Below are positions 25,737 to 36,919 of a DNA stretch of 64,000 nucleotides, one piece after another. How positions within the stretch are numbered: the first letter of the stretch is position 1; the number at the start of each line of letters is the position of its first letter. The stretch spans positions 62,001 to 126,000 of the forward strand of contig JAHJGO010000013.1 of NCBI GenBank assembly GCA_018824405.1, read 5' to 3'. Origin of the DNA: Gammaproteobacteria bacterium. Its GTDB lineage: Bacteria > Pseudomonadota > Gammaproteobacteria > Burkholderiales > Sulfuricellaceae. The notes beneath the pieces were generated by a model. That model saw only the letters and a program-made list of their open reading frames with translations. It was not told the origin of the DNA and did no database searches. A program made the translations under genes and the position numbers.

Positions 25737-26366
25737 TTAGTCGAAAAGTTGATGTTCGAGGGCGTAACGAATCAATTCGGCATTGTTCGTCATGCCCATT
25801 TTTTCCAGCAGGCGTGTGCGATAGGTGCTGATGGTCTTGATGCTGAGTGAAAGCGTCTGGGCAATTTCGGTGAGGGATTTGCCTGCCACGATATGACGGA
25901 AAACCAGATGTTCCCGGTCGGATAGCAGAGTGTGCAGTTGCTGTCTGTTGCCATAAAGCGAATGCAGCAGGTGGTCTGCCAGGGTGCGGCTGGCGTACCT
26001 GCCGCCAGCTGCAGCTTTGCGAATGGCGATGAGCAGCTCATCGGCGTCGGTGTCCTTGGAAAGGTATCCGGCTGCACCGAGTTTGATGGCCCGTATCGCA
26101 TATTGCTCCTCGGGATACATGCTGAGAATGAGTACCGGCAGATCGGTTTTTTCCAACTTGATCTGTTTCAGTACGTCCAGCCCGGATTTCCCCGGCAGGT
26201 TGATATCCAGCACCACCACATCCCAGTCTTGGTTGCGCATCAGCTCGAGTGCTTCATGGCCGCTGCCAGCCTCGGCGCCGACCCGGATGTCAGGAGTGTC
26301 GGCTAAGATACGCTTCAAACCGGCGCGAAAAATATTGTGATCATCGGCGATGAGGAGATTGATCAT
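25737..26366 (-). CDS. NarL/FixJ-family response regulator
   Basis: 209 residues: a receiver domain with acidic pocket D8/D9, phospho-acceptor D54 (VVLDINLP) and K104 (LSKDT), then a LuxR-type helix-turn-helix (about 145-205, with LSDREHLVFRHIVAGKSLTEIA). The layout resembles GacA/UvrY. Its ATG overlaps the stop of the histidine kinase gene as ATGA, so the two are a coupled two-component pair. Targets are unknown. Confidence 0.94.
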   Translation of the reverse strand: MINLLIADDHNIFRAGLKRILADTPDIRVGAEAGSGHEALELMRNQDWDVVVLDINLPGKSGLDVLKQIKLEKTDLPVLILSMYPEEQYAIRAIKLGAAGYLSKDTDADELLIAIRKAAAGGRYASRTLADHLLHSLYGNRQQLHTLLSDREHLVFRHIVAGKSLTEIAQTLSLSIKTISTYRTRLLEKMGMTNNAELIRYALEHQLFD

Positions 26367-27448
26367 GGTGTCGTGTTATCCACAAGGGAGGAAGGGACAT
26401 GCAGATAGACGGTAGTGCCATGACCTGGCGTGCTGCTGATGCTCAGTTCGCCCCCCAGTTGCTTGGCGCGTTCCTGCATGCCGAGGATGCCGTAGGATTG
26501 GAAAGATGGAATCCGTTCCGGATCCATTCCGTTGCCATTATCGCTGATGGAGATGGTCAGGCCGTCAGGAGCAAGCATAAGCCCAATTTCCACAGAACTT
26601 GCAGCGGCATGGCGTACAACATTGGTGAGAGATTCCTGAAAAATGCGGAAAATGGCAGTGGCGTGCTGGTCGTCCAGCACTACTTCCTGTAGTGGCGGGG
26701 TGAAGCTGTAGGCGATTCCCCGTTGGCCAAGTAGTGTTGCAGAATGTTCCTCGATTGCCGCTGCCAGGCCCAGATTGTCCAGTGCCGCAGGGCGCAGGTC
26801 TGCTGCGACGCGTCGTGCGGTATGCAGCGCTTCCATGGTCAGCTGCGACATGGCTTGAGTGCGTTCCAGCAATACCGGATCGTGCATGCGTTTGGCCAGC
26901 CAGCCCAGATCCATCTTCAAGGTGCTGAGGATGCCGCCCAGTTCGTCGTGAATTTCCCGCGCGATCTTGGTGCGCTCGTCCTCCCGTGCGCTTTGGACGT
27001 GACCGGACAGTTTTTCCAGCAATTCCCGTGCATGTTGGCTTTCATCCTCACGCTGCTTGGACAGGGTGATGTTGAGAATAATGCCGTCCCAAATGGTGGC
27101 GCCGTCTGCCAAGGTGCGTGGCACGGCTCGCAGGTTAATCCATTTGACGTCCCCCGGAGGAACGATGACACGGCCTTCCCAGTTCCAGTGCGTGTGTTTC
27201 TGAGCGGAAAGACGCATCGCGGCAAAGAAAGATTCATGGTCGTCGGGGTGCAGGTTGCTGACGCAGGGAAGCCAGGGAATGTCAGAAACCGGGCACGGTT
27301 CGCCGCATACGGCGGTCACCGCCTTGCTGGTAAATAGCGACTTGAGGCTGCCATCGGTACATTGCTGCAGTTGGAATACCAGGGCAGGGACGTTGGCAGT
27401 GATGGCCTCGATCCGTAATCCATCATCGTGCAATGAGATATCCTGCAT
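26363..27448 (-). CDS. Soluble PAS-containing histidine kinase (HisKA_3/NarX-type)
   Basis: 361 residues from ATG 27448; a longer frame reaches 27592 inside the MCP gene and is rejected. No membrane helix. A PAS fold (about 30-130, with LHPDDHESFFAAM and WEGRVIVPPGDVKWIN) precedes the HisKA_3 dimerisation domain with phospho-acceptor H167 (AREIHDELGG). A HATPase domain follows, with IFQESLTNVVRHA, ISDNGNG and GILGMQERA. The cognate partner is the overlapping response regulator. It starts 16 bases after the MCP stop, so it may receive input from that receptor. Confidence 0.93.
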   Translation of the reverse strand: MQDISLHDDGLRIEAITANVPALVFQLQQCTDGSLKSLFTSKAVTAVCGEPCPVSDIPWLPCVSNLHPDDHESFFAAMRLSAQKHTHWNWEGRVIVPPGDVKWINLRAVPRTLADGATIWDGIILNITLSKQREDESQHARELLEKLSGHVQSAREDERTKIAREIHDELGGILSTLKMDLGWLAKRMHDPVLLERTQAMSQLTMEALHTARRVAADLRPAALDNLGLAAAIEEHSATLLGQRGIAYSFTPPLQEVVLDDQHATAIFRIFQESLTNVVRHAAASSVEIGLMLAPDGLTISISDNGNGMDPERIPSFQSYGILGMQERAKQLGGELSISSTPGHGTTVYLHVPSSLVDNTTP

Positions 27449-27464
27449 GCTGATCGGCGCGCCC

Positions 27465-29105
27465 TTAAACCTTGAAGCGGCTAACCATGTTTTGCAGGTC
27501 TTCCGCCAGTTGCTCCAGATGTTGCGCGGCGTTGGCGGTCTGACCCACGGCCAGACTGTTTTCTGCGGCCATGGCGGCGATGGCCTCGACATTGGCGCTC
27601 ACTTCATTGCTGGCGGTGCGCTGGTGTTCTGTAATGATGGCCACATCGGCGACCTTGCTGCCGACACTATTGACCGCACTATTGGCCTCGGATAAAACCA
27701 CGGCCACGGTTTCCATCGAATCCTGGCTGGAAAGCAGGTGGGACAGACCCCTCTCGATGGCTTTGTCCACCACGACGGATTGTTGGGCAAGTGACTGGGT
27801 GACGGTATCAATCTGGCTGGCAGAGTGAGAGGATTTTTCAGCAAGTTTTCGCACTTCATCGGCGACCACGGCAAAGCCGCGCCCCTGTTCTCCGGCGCGC
27901 GCAGCCTCGATTGCGGCGTTGAGTGCGAGCAGATTTGTCTGCTCGGCAATGTCCTTCACCTGCCTGGTCATGGCGTGAATGGAGGTGGTGCTGCGAGTGA
28001 ACTCATTCACAGCGGCAGCGATTTCCTTGACTGCGGATTCGACCTGGTCGATTTCGCCCACCAGCACGGAAATGCTTTCATTGCCCTGGTGTGAACGTTC
28101 CAGGCTTTGCTCCGAAAGCTGTTGCACTTCGTCCGTGCTTTGCGCCACCGTGGAAATGCTGGCAGCCATTTCCTCCACGGCTGCGGCCGTGGCGGCGGAT
28201 TTATCGCGTTGCTGCGCGGATCCGTCTGCTACCTGCTGCGCACCCAGCGCGAGTTGTCGTGCCGCTGCGGAAACCTGAAGTGCCAAGTGATCGACTTCGC
28301 GTACCAAGTGGCTGAATTTTTCCATGACCTGATTGAACAGGCCGGATGCCTCACCGATTTCGTCTGTGCTGCGTACTTTCAGGCGACGCGTCAAATCACC
28401 TTCGCCTTCGGCAATGTCATGCAGGCCGTGGGTCATTTCCTCCAGTGGCTTGGTGACGAAATGGCGAATGAAAAGATAGATAAAAGCCAGTAGCGGCAGA
28501 CTGATCAACACAGCGGCAAAGAAAATCTTGGTTCTGAAATCCGCCACGGACTGGTTGACCTTGTCGAGGGAGATTTTCATGCTGACTGCGCCGAGTACTG
28601 TGCCTTCAGGCACGGTATGGCACATCAGACAATCCTTGCCAAGGTAGTTCTTGGCTGCGGTGACGGGAATCACGGCGCGCAGGCTTTCCTTGTCTTGGCC
28701 ATTGTCCTCTAGAACCTGAAAGTAGGGCTTTGCACTTTGCAGGACCTGCATTTCCAGCTCGTCAGCACCACCTTCCTCTGCGCTTCCCTGGCCGAACTGT
28801 TTGGTGACCGCCTCGCCCCGCAGCACTTTCAGGGAGGTAATGTTGTCGGCCTGCTTGACCTGGTCGAGGAACACCGCGCGTTGCGCGATGGTGCCGGTAA
28901 GCATCATGCCGGTCAGGCTGGACATGGTCATCTGATGAATGGCGAGAGAGAAGCCCTTGGCTTCCTCAATGGCGGTTGCGCGCTGCGAATTTGAGGCCCA
29001 GAAAATCATCCCGCCCCAAGCCAGCACCAGCATCAGCCAGATTACGCCCACCAGACGGATCCATATTTTAAGGTTCTTTATATTGCCGATGCTTGCGCCG
29101 AACAT
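27465..29105 (-). CDS. Methyl-accepting chemotaxis protein with periplasmic c-type heme motif
   Basis: 546 residues from ATG 29105 (GAGGA nine bases upstream). One helix (about 12-37), a periplasmic domain (about 38-190), a second helix (about 193-214), a HAMP domain with [12 protein letters not shown], and a cytoplasmic coiled coil with the signalling tip [19 protein letters not shown]. The periplasmic domain contains CLMCH at 159-163, a CXXCH site for covalent heme, in a setting like the PAS-type heme sensor domains described in Geobacter chemoreceptors. A redox or gas input is inferred. It is the first gene of MCP-kinase-regulator. Confidence 0.93.
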   Translation of the reverse strand: MFGASIGNIKNLKIWIRLVGVIWLMLVLAWGGMIFWASNSQRATAIEEAKGFSLAIHQMTMSSLTGMMLTGTIAQRAVFLDQVKQADNITSLKVLRGEAVTKQFGQGSAEEGGADELEMQVLQSAKPYFQVLEDNGQDKESLRAVIPVTAAKNYLGKDCLMCHTVPEGTVLGAVSMKISLDKVNQSVADFRTKIFFAAVLISLPLLAFIYLFIRHFVTKPLEEMTHGLHDIAEGEGDLTRRLKVRSTDEIGEASGLFNQVMEKFSHLVREVDHLALQVSAAARQLALGAQQVADGSAQQRDKSAATAAAVEEMAASISTVAQSTDEVQQLSEQSLERSHQGNESISVLVGEIDQVESAVKEIAAAVNEFTRSTTSIHAMTRQVKDIAEQTNLLALNAAIEAARAGEQGRGFAVVADEVRKLAEKSSHSASQIDTVTQSLAQQSVVVDKAIERGLSHLLSSQDSMETVAVVLSEANSAVNSVGSKVADVAIITEHQRTASNEVSANVEAIAAMAAENSLAVGQTANAAQHLEQLAEDLQNMVSRFKV

Positions 29106-29228
29106 GGTCAATGATCCTCGAAGGAGTCAGGGAAAAGCAGATTAAGCCGGGTACTATAACAGCCCTTCAGGTGGAATGGGGGGGTGGCAGAAAGACGCAC
29201 GAGACCTGTGGCACGCCTGTCCGGAAGT

Positions 29229-30290
29229 TCAGATGGCGAGATCGATTTGCTGCAGGCTGCCGACGGAGCCGTTTTCTCTGAGGTAGATGCCGGTAGCGCG
29301 GACCTGACCGTCAAGGCGGTTGCTGGCATCCTTTAAACTGAATTCAGTTGACGCATTGCCCAGAAACAGCGCCCCCACGCCGGCTGCTTTCAGAGAGGCG
29401 AGCTGGTCTTTGCCCTCGGCATCCTTGCTCCAGATCTTGAGCTGTGCGAACACGGCATCGTTCTCGTCAATCCACTGGTTGCCGTCCTGATCGTAGGCGG
29501 CCAGTTCGCTGAAGCCGTTGCCGCTGGCCGCACCGAACAGTTCGCTGCCATTGTTGATCCTGCCGTCCTGGTTCTTGTCGAGCGCCAGAAATCCGCTGCC
29601 GGGGGCGACGAAGGAAATCTGCTCGGCGCTACCGTCGGCATCGAGGTCGAAACTGAATTTGGCGGCGGTCAATTGAGCTGCGCTGCCGCTGAAGTTGATC
29701 ACCAGCGGATCTTTTACCTGTCGCGCCGCGTCGCCCAGACGCACGCTGACGTCGCTTTGCTCCAGATGCTCGCGGCTCATGGAGAGTTGCAGATTGAATG
29801 CAATTTCCCTGCCATCGGCGGTTTTAACGATGCCCTGGGCCTGGAAGCGGGTCTGCTCGGCTTCGTAATGGGTTTCGTGGCGTTCATATTCGATGCCGTA
29901 ACCTGAAGGCCGTGATGCGGGTTGTTCCCCGTTTGCCCTGGTGTCCTGCGGTTGATCCGGCTGCGGCGTGTTGATGGCCTGCAGGTCTTTTAGCGACATG
30001 ATGCGAATTTTTCTGCCGGTCATGGCTTCCACCATGCCGATCAGCAGTTGCATGCGCGGGTCGTTTTCCAGTGCATCCTGCGTCTCCGAAACCGCATCCG
30101 ATTTCTGTGCCGCCTTGCCTTGTGCGGAAATGGAAACCGTCTCAGCTGCCGGGCGGTTAATTGGCCTGCCGCGCCCTTCGAAATCCGGGCGCTCCGAGCC
30201 TACCCAGGCGCGTAAAGATTCACGCAGCGAGTGTTGTTCCACGCTGGCGTGCTGGCTGCTTAGTAAAATTTCCGAGCTTGCGATTTTCAT
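29229..30290 (-). CDS. Protein with EF-hand-like calcium-binding motifs, function unknown
   Basis: 353 residues from ATG 30290 (AGGGA upstream; a TTG two codons earlier is also in frame). No signal peptide or membrane helix. The N-terminal third is low complexity and polar. The C-terminal half has three Asp-rich loops: DLDADGS (about 215-221), DKNQDGRINNGSE (238-250) and DQDGNQWIDEND (267-278), followed by FAQLKIW. I recognise this combination only as a recurrent family of unknown function, sometimes exported without a classical signal. It lies 123 bases upstream of the MCP gene on the same strand. Confidence 0.75.
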   Translation of the reverse strand: MKIASSEILLSSQHASVEQHSLRESLRAWVGSERPDFEGRGRPINRPAAETVSISAQGKAAQKSDAVSETQDALENDPRMQLLIGMVEAMTGRKIRIMSLKDLQAINTPQPDQPQDTRANGEQPASRPSGYGIEYERHETHYEAEQTRFQAQGIVKTADGREIAFNLQLSMSREHLEQSDVSVRLGDAARQVKDPLVINFSGSAAQLTAAKFSFDLDADGSAEQISFVAPGSGFLALDKNQDGRINNGSELFGAASGNGFSELAAYDQDGNQWIDENDAVFAQLKIWSKDAEGKDQLASLKAAGVGALFLGNASTEFSLKDASNRLDGQVRATGIYLRENGSVGSLQQIDLAI

Positions 30291-30396
30291 GATCAATCCC
30301 TTTAAAGAAAGCGCAAGTTTCCTGCTTTTTTTTGGGATTGTTGGATGGGAAAGCTTGCCTCTGTCTTAGCGGCAAGGAAAAGAAAAACTTGAGGAT

Positions 30397-31488
30397 CTAA
30401 TCCTTTGCACCCATGGCTATCGCCCGGGCTTTGCTTTCCTGTTCGGAGGCCGGGTTGGGCGTCTCCCGCAGCCAGCCTTGCAGGTGCTTGAGGGCAATGT
30501 CGCAGAGGGCGCGGATCCAGTCGTCGCGCTCGTTGAGACAGGGGATGTAATGAAATTCCTGGCCACCGGCATTGAGGAAATCCGCCTTGCATTCCATGGC
30601 GATTTCTTCCAGGGTTTCCAGGCAGTCGGCGGCAAAACCAGGGCAGATCACGTCCACCCGTTTGACACCTTTCTTGCCCAGCATTTGCAGGGTGGGCGCC
30701 GTGTAGGGCTGTATCCATTCGGCGCGGCCGAAGCGCGACTGGAAGGTGATCAGGAACTGGCCGGATTTGAGGCCCAGTGCTTCAGCCAGCAGGCGCCCGG
30801 TTTTGTGGCATTCGCAGTGGTAGGGGTCGCCCTTGTCCAGCGTGTACCTGGGCACGCCGTGAAAGCTCATGATCAATTGGTCCGGGCGGCCATGCTGCTG
30901 CCAGTGGTCGCGCACGCTGTTGGCCAGTGCGTCTATATAGCCCGGGTGATCGTGGTAGTGCTTCACGGTCCGCAATTCCGGCATGTTGCGGCTCTGCTGC
31001 AGCGTCTCGAACACCGCGTCCAGCGCGGATGCCGTGCTGCTGGCCGCATATTGCGGATACAGCGGCAGGGCAAGAATGCGCTCGCAGCCCTGTTTTCGGA
31101 GCGAGGCAATGGCGGATGGCACGGAAGGGTTGCCGTAGCGCATGGCGAATTCGATCGCCAGCGGCGCCTTTGTGCGTTCGCCCAGATAGCCTTGCAGCAT
31201 TTTCGCCTGCTTCTTGGTGTGGGCGAGCAGGGGTGAGCCTTCTGCCGTCCATATCTGGGCGTACTTCTGTGCCGATTTTCCGGGGCGGGTGTTGAGAATG
31301 ATGCCGTTGAGAATCAGCCACCACAGCAAACGCGGAATCTCGACCACGCGCGGGTCGCTCAGGAACTGCTTGAGATAGGGCCGCAGCGCCTGCCGGGTAG
31401 GTGCGTCCGGAGTGCCGAGATTGATCAGCAGGATGCCGGTTTTGCCTGGAATGCCGTGTGTGTGTGGCGGCTCTGGAAGGAAGGGCAT
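30397..31488 (-). CDS. hemH: Ferrochelatase HemH
   Basis: Inserts ferrous iron into protoporphyrin IX, the last step of heme b synthesis. 363 residues with [14 protein letters not shown] at the start, the signature [20 protein letters not shown] around the catalytic histidine, and [14 protein letters not shown] in the second half. It starts six bases after the hrcA stop on the same strand, so the two are likely co-transcribed. Confidence 0.97.
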   Translation of the reverse strand: MPFLPEPPHTHGIPGKTGILLINLGTPDAPTRQALRPYLKQFLSDPRVVEIPRLLWWLILNGIILNTRPGKSAQKYAQIWTAEGSPLLAHTKKQAKMLQGYLGERTKAPLAIEFAMRYGNPSVPSAIASLRKQGCERILALPLYPQYAASSTASALDAVFETLQQSRNMPELRTVKHYHDHPGYIDALANSVRDHWQQHGRPDQLIMSFHGVPRYTLDKGDPYHCECHKTGRLLAEALGLKSGQFLITFQSRFGRAEWIQPYTAPTLQMLGKKGVKRVDVICPGFAADCLETLEEIAMECKADFLNAGGQEFHYIPCLNERDDWIRALCDIALKHLQGWLRETPNPASEQESKARAIAMGAKD

Positions 31489-31494
31489 TTTTTC

Positions 31495-32511
31495 TCAGTG
31501 ATAGGAAAGCGCGCTGCCAAGCAGCTTGGCGGTGACATCCACGATCGGGATGATGCGTTCGTAGGCCATTCGGGTCGGGCCAATGACGCCCAGGGTGCCG
31601 ACCACCTGACCATCCACTTCATAGGGAGCTGTGACGACGCTGCATTCATCGAGCGGGACGTGGCCGGATTCTCCGCCGATGAATATCTGCACGCCCTGTG
31701 CGCCCTGGCTGACATCCAGCAACTGGATCAGCGTGGTTTTCTGCTCGAAGGCATCAAACAGCTTGCGCAAGGAGGTCATGTTGGAAGACAGGTCTTCCAC
31801 ATGCAGCAGGTTTTTTTCGCCTGACAGGACGTAGCCCTCGCTGGGTTGCAGCGCCTGGCTGCTGGCATCGAGGGCCGCAGACATGAGCGTGGTCATGTTG
31901 AGGTGCAGGCGTTTCAGCTCTTCCTGCATGCGGGTGCGAGCGGCTTCCAGCGTGCAGCCGGCATAATTCTGGTTGAAGAAATTGGCCGCCTGGGTAAGTT
32001 CGGATGCGGAATAGGGTTTGTCGGTCAGGAGGATGCGGTTCTGAACATTGTCGTCGGTAGTGACGATAATAAGCAGAATACGTTTCTCCGACAGCGGCAG
32101 AAACTCCAGGTGGCGGAAAGTCGGTGAGTGGCGCTTGGGTGTCATCACGATACCCGCGAACTGGGTCAGGTCCGATAATAGTCGCGAGGCCGAACCGATA
32201 AGCTGTTGCTTGTCTGCCGGATGCAGCTGATTTTCAAGTTGGTGCATTTGGACTGCATCAAGAGGCTGGATTTTGAGCAGGGTGTCGACAAAGAAGCGGT
32301 AGCCGCGCGGCGTCGGTATCCTTCCTGCGGAAGTGTGCGGGCTGATGATGAAGCCCATTTCTTCCAGGTCCGCCATGGCGTTGCGGATGGTGGCGGCGGA
32401 GAGATCGAGGCCGGAATATTTGGACAGCGTGCGCGAGCCGACCGGTTGACCTTCCGCGATATAGCGTTCGATCAGGGTCTTGAGCAGGAGTTGTGAGCGT
32501 TCGTTCAGCAT
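31495..32511 (-). CDS. hrcA: Heat-inducible transcription repressor HrcA
   Basis: Represses groESL-type operons through CIRCE operators, with GroEL as feedback chaperone. 338 residues: an N-terminal winged helix ([40 protein letters not shown]) and the GAF-like C-terminal region. No CIRCE element was found in this window, so its targets, probably groESL, lie elsewhere; grpE-dnaK-dnaJ here carries a sigma-32 promoter instead. Divergent from nadK. Confidence 0.96.
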   Translation of the reverse strand: MLNERSQLLLKTLIERYIAEGQPVGSRTLSKYSGLDLSAATIRNAMADLEEMGFIISPHTSAGRIPTPRGYRFFVDTLLKIQPLDAVQMHQLENQLHPADKQQLIGSASRLLSDLTQFAGIVMTPKRHSPTFRHLEFLPLSEKRILLIIVTTDDNVQNRILLTDKPYSASELTQAANFFNQNYAGCTLEAARTRMQEELKRLHLNMTTLMSAALDASSQALQPSEGYVLSGEKNLLHVEDLSSNMTSLRKLFDAFEQKTTLIQLLDVSQGAQGVQIFIGGESGHVPLDECSVVTAPYEVDGQVVGTLGVIGPTRMAYERIIPIVDVTAKLLGSALSYH

Positions 32512-32563
32512 TGCCTCATTCTACTGATGACCTTATCTTCCAGGCAAGGCTATAATTCATGCC

Positions 32564-33436
32564 ATGAAAACTCCCTTCAAGACTGTTGCCCTGATAGGCA
32601 AATACAATAGTGCCGAGCTTAGTGAGCCGTTGTTGCGTCTGGCGTCTTTCCTCAAGCAGCGCAATCTTGAGGTATTGCTGGCGCAACAGACTGCTGAGCG
32701 CATCGGGTCGGTTCCTTATGCTGCAGTGAGCATGGCGGAGATCGGCGCGCGCGCCGATCTGGCCGTGGTCATGGGGGGGGATGGCACGATGCTGAATGTT
32801 GCGCGCGAGATGATCGAATTCGATGTGCCGCTGGTGGGGGTGAATCAGGGGCGTCTGGGTTTCCTCACGGACGTTTCCATTGAAGACATGCTGGAAACCA
32901 TGGATGAGATTCTCGAGGGCGAATATGCCGCCGAGGAGCGTTTCCTGCTCCATACGGCCGTGCGTCGCCAGGGACAGATCATTTCCCAGGCCTATGCTTT
33001 TAATGATGTGGTGGTGAGCAAGGGGGTGTCCGGGCGTCTGATCGAGCTGGAAGTGTTCATTGATGGGCAGTTTGTCTATAGCCAGCGCTCCGATGGTCTG
33101 GTGGTGGCCACGCCAACCGGGTCTACAGCTTATGCCTTGTCCGCCGGCGGACCCATTCTGCACCCCACGCTGGAGGCGATGGTGTTGGTGCCGATTTGTC
33201 CGCACACTTTGAGCAACCGGCCGATTGCGGTCAATAGCCACAGTGTGATGGAAATTCTGGTGCTGCACGCAGTTGATGTGAGTGTTAACTTCGATGGGCA
33301 GAGTCACATGGATTTGCAGCAGAACGATTGGGTGGTGGTGCGCCGCTCCGAGAATAATATCCGTCTGCTCCATCCCCTGGGGCATAGTTATTACGATACT
33401 TTGCGCCAGAAATTGCGCTGGGGCGAGAAGCTTTAA
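32564..33436 (+). CDS. nadK: NAD kinase NadK
   Basis: Phosphorylates NAD to NADP. 290 residues with the GGDGTMLN motif (near 68-75), LGFLTD, and the second conserved block TPTGSTAYALSAGGPIL. The stop is immediately followed by the recN ATG, so the two genes are translated back to back. Confidence 0.97.
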   Translation: MKTPFKTVALIGKYNSAELSEPLLRLASFLKQRNLEVLLAQQTAERIGSVPYAAVSMAEIGARADLAVVMGGDGTMLNVAREMIEFDVPLVGVNQGRLGFLTDVSIEDMLETMDEILEGEYAAEERFLLHTAVRRQGQIISQAYAFNDVVVSKGVSGRLIELEVFIDGQFVYSQRSDGLVVATPTGSTAYALSAGGPILHPTLEAMVLVPICPHTLSNRPIAVNSHSVMEILVLHAVDVSVNFDGQSHMDLQQNDWVVVRRSENNIRLLHPLGHSYYDTLRQKLRWGEKL

Positions 33437-35092
33437 ATGCTGCTTTCCTTAGGCATCCGAGATTTTGTCATAGTTGACCGACTGGAACTTGAATTCAAGC
33501 CAGGTTTCACGGTGTTGACCGGTGAAACCGGTGCCGGAAAATCCATTCTGATTGACGCCCTGGCCCTTGTGCTGGGAGAGCGGGGCGACGCCGGGGTGGT
33601 GCGCGCAGGTTGTCAGCGGGCTGAATTATCGGCCGAATTCGATAGCTCGAAAATTCCCTTACTCGAAGCGTGGCTGGACGAAAATGGCTTGGCGGATGAG
33701 CCCGGCGTGTGCTTGATGCGTCGTGTAATCGATGCAAGTGGGCGCTCACGTGCTTTCATTAATGGCAGTGCCGCGACTCTGCAGCAGCTACGCGAGGCGG
33801 GGGAATGCCTGGTCGATATTCACGGCCAGCACGCGCACCAGTCCCTGCTCAAGCCTGCGGCACAGCGCGATCTTCTTGATGGCTATGCCGGTCTCGGAGA
33901 GTTGGCGCGCGAGGTGGCCCAGGACTACCGCGACTGGCAGGTTCTGCATGAACGCTGTCTGGCATGGGAAAAGGATTCTGCTGCTGCGGCGGTTGAGCTG
34001 GAACAGCTCGAATGGCAGGTGCGTGAGTTGCAGGCGCTGGATCTGGGGCCGGAGGAGTGGTCGGAACTGCAGGTTGAACATGCCCGACTCGCTCATTCCG
34101 CGAGCCTGCTGGAAAATGCTCAATATGCGGTGGACCTGCTCGCCGAAGGCGATCAGGCCCTGTTGTCCCAGCTTAATGGTCTGATCGGGCGGATCAACAG
34201 GGTGGTGGAGTTTGATTCCGCTCTGGGTGAGCCCTTGGAGATTCTTGACTCGGCTGCCGCGCAGATGCAGGAGGCGGCGTACGGTCTGCGTCATTATGTG
34301 CAGCGTCTGGATATGGACCCGGATCGTCTGCGTCAGGCCGAGCAGCGACTGGAGCAGGTGCATGACATGGCGCGCAAGTACCGGATAGCGGCGGAGCAAC
34401 TGCCGCTCTTGTTGCGGGAGAGTGCTGCCCGGCTGGCTGAATTGCAGCAGCTTGGCTCGGCGGAAACGTTGCAGCGCCAGGAAGCGGACGCGCGCGCAGT
34501 CTATCAGACCAAAGCAGGGGAGTTGAGTTCGGTTCGGCAACTCATGGCGCAGGAGCTGGGATCAAGAGTGAGCGAAGCGATGCAGCAGCTGGCGATGGAG
34601 GGCGGTCGTGTTGAAGTGGCGCTTCATGCGCTGGCAGAAGGCAACGCGCATGGTCTTGAGCAGGTGGAGTTTCTGGTGAGCTCACATTCCAGCCTGGCGC
34701 CGAAACCGCTTGTCAAAGTGGCTTCGGGCGGTGAATTGTCGCGCATCAGTCTGGCGATTCAGGTGGTGACCAGCAAGGTGGCGGCGGTGCCTACCCTGAT
34801 ATTCGATGAAGTGGATGTGGGGATCGGCGGCGGTGTGGCGGAAGTGGTGGGGAAAATGCTGCAGAGCCTGGGTGCCGAGCGCCAGGTGTTATGTATTACC
34901 CACTTGCCTCAGGTGGCGGCGCTGGGGCATCAGCATTGGCAGGTGAGCAAGGATGTGCAAGACGGTCAGGTGGTGAGCCAGATTGCGGTTCTTGATCGGC
35001 GGCAACGAATCGAGGAAGTGGCCCGCATGCTGGGTGGTGTGACCATTACAGATACGACCCGGCAGCATGCCGCGGAGATGCTTGGGGTGTAG
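33437..35092 (+). CDS. recN: DNA repair protein RecN
   Basis: SMC-like ATPase that acts on DNA double-strand breaks. 551 residues: the N-terminal head with Walker A GETGAGKSILIDAL (near 31-44), a coiled coil (about 160-370), and the C-terminal head with KVASGGELSRISLAI signature and Walker B TLIFDEVDVGIGGG. It directly follows nadK. No LexA box was identified ahead of it. Confidence 0.97.
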   Translation: MLLSLGIRDFVIVDRLELEFKPGFTVLTGETGAGKSILIDALALVLGERGDAGVVRAGCQRAELSAEFDSSKIPLLEAWLDENGLADEPGVCLMRRVIDASGRSRAFINGSAATLQQLREAGECLVDIHGQHAHQSLLKPAAQRDLLDGYAGLGELAREVAQDYRDWQVLHERCLAWEKDSAAAAVELEQLEWQVRELQALDLGPEEWSELQVEHARLAHSASLLENAQYAVDLLAEGDQALLSQLNGLIGRINRVVEFDSALGEPLEILDSAAAQMQEAAYGLRHYVQRLDMDPDRLRQAEQRLEQVHDMARKYRIAAEQLPLLLRESAARLAELQQLGSAETLQRQEADARAVYQTKAGELSSVRQLMAQELGSRVSEAMQQLAMEGGRVEVALHALAEGNAHGLEQVEFLVSSHSSLAPKPLVKVASGGELSRISLAIQVVTSKVAAVPTLIFDEVDVGIGGGVAEVVGKMLQSLGAERQVLCITHLPQVAALGHQHWQVSKDVQDGQVVSQIAVLDRRQRIEEVARMLGGVTITDTTRQHAAEMLGV

Positions 35093-35103
35093 TCAATCTC
35101 TGG

Positions 35104-35529
35104 TTACACCTTGTGCGGGCACTTATCCTTGATGCAGTCGGCGTAGAGATAAAGCGAGTGTTCCTGAATGCGGAAGCCGCGCTCTTTGGCGATTTGTTCC
35201 TGGCGCCGTTCGATTTCAGGATCGTAAAATTCTTCCACCAGGCCGCATTGCAAACATACCAGATGGTCGTGGTGATGGCCCTGGTTCAGTTCGAACACCG
35301 CCTTGCCGCCCTCAAAGTGGTGGCGCATCAGCAAACCTGCCGCCTCGAACTGGGTCAGAACCCGATAAACTGTTGCCAGGCCAACATCCACGTCTTCAGC
35401 AAGCAGAATGCGATACACGTCTTCCGCCGTCAGGTGGCGTACTTCGCTGGTCTCAAACAGGTTGAGGATCTTGAGTCGCGGGAGCGTGGCCTTGAGGCCG
35501 ACGTTCTTCAGGTCGTTGGGTTGGCTCAT
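35104..35529 (-). CDS. fur: Ferric uptake regulator Fur
   Basis: Iron-responsive repressor, 141 residues: a winged-helix N-terminal domain ([16 protein letters not shown]) and a metal-binding C-terminal domain with [12 protein letters not shown] and CIKDKCPHK. It is convergent with recN (11-base gap) and divergent from bamE. The 77-base shared region is A/T-rich (TTAATTTAAGCTATCATAAT) and could hold both promoters; no clear Fur box was seen. Confidence 0.97.
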   Translation of the reverse strand: MSQPNDLKNVGLKATLPRLKILNLFETSEVRHLTAEDVYRILLAEDVDVGLATVYRVLTQFEAAGLLMRHHFEGGKAVFELNQGHHHDHLVCLQCGLVEEFYDPEIERRQEQIAKERGFRIQEHSLYLYADCIKDKCPHKV

Positions 35530-35606
35530 ATTGACTGGCTCGATGTGCCCGGAGGATTAATTTAAGCTATCATAATATAACCTTTTTGGACAACAAAAGC
35601 TCATTC

Positions 35607-36821
<1,215 letters not shown>

Positions 36822-36839
36822 TTCACGCAGTTAGTGCAG

Positions 36840-36895
36840 GCGGGATGGGCGGAAAGCCCGTCCCGCTTTGCATGTCCGGGGCCGGTTCGGGCCCC
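36840..36895 (+). promoter_or_regulatory. Two-hairpin leader of carA
   Basis: The first hairpin has arms GCGGGATGGGC (36840-36850) and GCCCGTCCCGC (36856-36866) with loop GGAAA and one T/G mismatch. The second has GGGGCC (36878-36883) and GGCCCC (36890-36895). An ATG at 36845 inside the first stem is in frame with carA. Candidate attenuator or translation control; no T run follows the second stem. Confidence 0.5.
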
Positions 36896-36919
36896 TCGAT
36901 ACAAATTCGGAGAGTTCTT

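Noticed and set aside
32739-32760. A perfect 22 bp palindrome (AGATCGGCGCG and its complement) in nadK
   Set aside because: It lies inside conserved coding sequence (EIGARADL) and is explained by GC-rich codon choice; no regulatory context.
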